From positions 1 to 6,610 of the forward strand of contig JAJYYR010000042.1 in assembly GCA_021800805.1 (NCBI GenBank): DNA of 6,610 nucleotides, given 5' to 3'. Positions 5,766 to 6,610 of this stretch are shown piece by piece. The notes under the pieces are model-generated. The model saw only the letters and a program-made list of their open reading frames with translations, was not told the origin of the DNA and searched no databases. The first letter of the stretch is position 1, and every line of letters starts with the position of its first letter. This stretch comes from a bacterium (GTDB taxonomy: Bacteria > SZUA-79 > Acidulodesulfobacterales > Acidulodesulfobacteraceae). Position numbers and translations under genes: made by a program.

Positions 5766-6569
5766 ATGGATAGCGAAACGCCGGAAACGGTTGGAGAATA
5801 TCTCAGAACCAGCAGGGAATCTATAGGGCTTACCGTTGATGAAGTTTCCCTCATTACAAAAATCAGAGCCCAGTATATCGAATCTATTGAAAACGGCGAC
5901 TTTTCCATGTTTTCTTCGCCTCAACTACTTAAGGGTTACGTAAAACTTCTTGCAAAAACGGTCAAAGCGGACGATGCAAAAGCTGCCGCCCTGCTGGAAG
6001 CTGAGGCGGGTGAAAATTTTAAGGGCAAGCATATAGAAGATATAGTAGGAAAAAGATTTAAAGAAGAAATACGAAAGTCCGAGGATTTTAAAAAAAGAAT
6101 TTTAGCCATAGTTTTTGCGGGCATACTTGTTGTAATCTTATCGTATGCAATAATTAAGGTTTACAAATATATTAAAACCGCTCCGAGAATCCATATAGCG
6201 CTGCCGTTTCAATCGCCGGTTAAATCTTTAGTTTCGGAGGGGCGTCCGTCCATAAACGGCAAGCCCGTAAAAATCCCCAAAACTAATTATGCCGCAGTTT
6301 TAAAAGGACGGGTAATTAAAAGAACATGGGTCGCCGTTAAAATAGACGGTGGAAGCACCGTGACTTCTATGCTTTATAAGGGAGACAAGGAAGTCTGGAA
6401 AGCAAAAGAAAGATTAAAGATTAAGATAGGTAATGCCGGGGGCATTATTTTAAATTATAACGGGAAAGATATCGGAAAGCCCGGCACCGAAAAACAGGTA
6501 GTAACGCTAAACTTTCCGTCCAAGCATAACAATAGCGGCAAACAGTCGGGTAATACGGTTAATAAATAA
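5766..6569 (+). CDS. rodZ: RodZ-type cell-shape protein (HTH, one membrane helix, DUF4115)
   Basis: A bitopic inner-membrane protein of 267 residues. RodZ links cytoplasmic MreB filaments to the periplasmic cell-wall elongation machinery. The N-terminal HTH_25 domain (about 8-63) shows VGEYLRTSRESIGLTVDEV, TKIRAQYIESIENGDF and the family LKGYVKLLA; in RodZ this domain binds MreB rather than DNA. A basic linker precedes one membrane helix at about 112-131, followed by a periplasmic linker and a DUF4115 domain (about 184-250) with RTWVAVKIDGGS, the G-x-x-x-x-W segment, IGNAGG (221-226), LNYNGK and a closing VVTLNF strand. It is somewhat shorter than E. coli RodZ (337 residues), mainly in the linker and tail. 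ATG at 5766 gives the expected N-terminus; TAGGG at 5753-5757, part of the preceding stop, supplies the ribosome site 8 bases away. It appears to be the last gene of the operon in view. Confidence 0.92.
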   Translation: MDSETPETVGEYLRTSRESIGLTVDEVSLITKIRAQYIESIENGDFSMFSSPQLLKGYVKLLAKTVKADDAKAAALLEAEAGENFKGKHIEDIVGKRFKEEIRKSEDFKKRILAIVFAGILVVILSYAIIKVYKYIKTAPRIHIALPFQSPVKSLVSEGRPSINGKPVKIPKTNYAAVLKGRVIKRTWVAVKIDGGSTVTSMLYKGDKEVWKAKERLKIKIGNAGGIILNYNGKDIGKPGTEKQVVTLNFPSKHNNSGKQSGNTVNK

Positions 6570-6610
6570 ATCGGGATTTAAATTTTCTTCTTGTTTTTGA
6601 TGCGGTATCC
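6570..6610. other. Short tail after rodZ, no confident gene
   Basis: These 41 bases follow the rodZ stop codon. A small inverted repeat, TAAATC-GG-GATTTA at 6567-6580, includes the rodZ stop, but its stem is too AT-rich and its loop too small to call a terminator. On the minus strand two frames could be the lysine/arginine-rich C-terminal end of a converging gene (stops at 6578-6580 or 6559-6561), but eleven to seventeen codons are not enough to decide. An ATG at 6600 on the plus strand lacks a Shine-Dalgarno sequence. Confidence 0.4.

Noticed and set aside
6567..6580. Possible terminator after rodZ formed by TAAATC-GG-GATTTA
   Set aside because: The stem is short and AT-rich, the two-base loop is sterically poor, and no clean T-run follows directly.
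6578..6610. Possible C-terminal end of a converging minus-strand gene
   Set aside because: Two frames give plausible basic tails, but with so few codons neither can be supported.

Overview
This 6.6 kb window is ordinary, gene-dense chromosomal DNA from an AT-rich Gram-negative bacterium. Two lipoprotein signal peptides, each with an L-S-G-C lipobox, and a RodZ-type cell-shape protein point to a diderm. The AT-rich codon use, the housekeeping content and a TPR lipoprotein followed by rodZ would fit an uncultured Desulfobacterota or other proteobacterium-like lineage. That placement is inference only. I see no mobile element, CRISPR array, tRNA or rRNA gene.

Left half (1-3685, minus strand): four genes run leftwards as one probable operon. 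In transcription order they are purH (bifunctional AICAR transformylase/IMP cyclohydrolase), purD (GAR synthetase), a 140-residue four-helix EamA/SMR-type membrane protein whose start overlaps the end of purD by 14 bases, and a tsaC/sua5-type gene for threonylcarbamoyl-AMP synthase that is cut by the left edge. purD and purH act early and at the end of de novo purine synthesis. The other two have no obvious purine role.

Centre (3686-3836): a 151-base, very AT-rich divergent intergenic region holds plausible sigma70-type promoters for both directions. No riboswitch or PurR-type palindrome is visible.

Right half (3837-6569, plus strand): four genes run rightwards with short gaps (28, 37 and 10 bases). 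They are a tiny 53-residue lipoprotein, a PfkB/ribokinase-family kinase, a TPR-repeat outer-membrane-type lipoprotein resembling PilF/PilW, and RodZ. The TPR lipoprotein has no usable ATG at its true N-terminus. A perfect lipoprotein signal peptide begins at an ATT codon (4976) with a Shine-Dalgarno sequence 7 bases upstream, so it is probably ATT-initiated, or the ATT is a mutation or sequence error. The last 41 bases hold no confident gene.

I found no convincing new multi-gene system. The points most worth checking are the ATT start, the short lipoprotein, and the unknown substrate of the PfkB kinase that lies divergently from purine genes.
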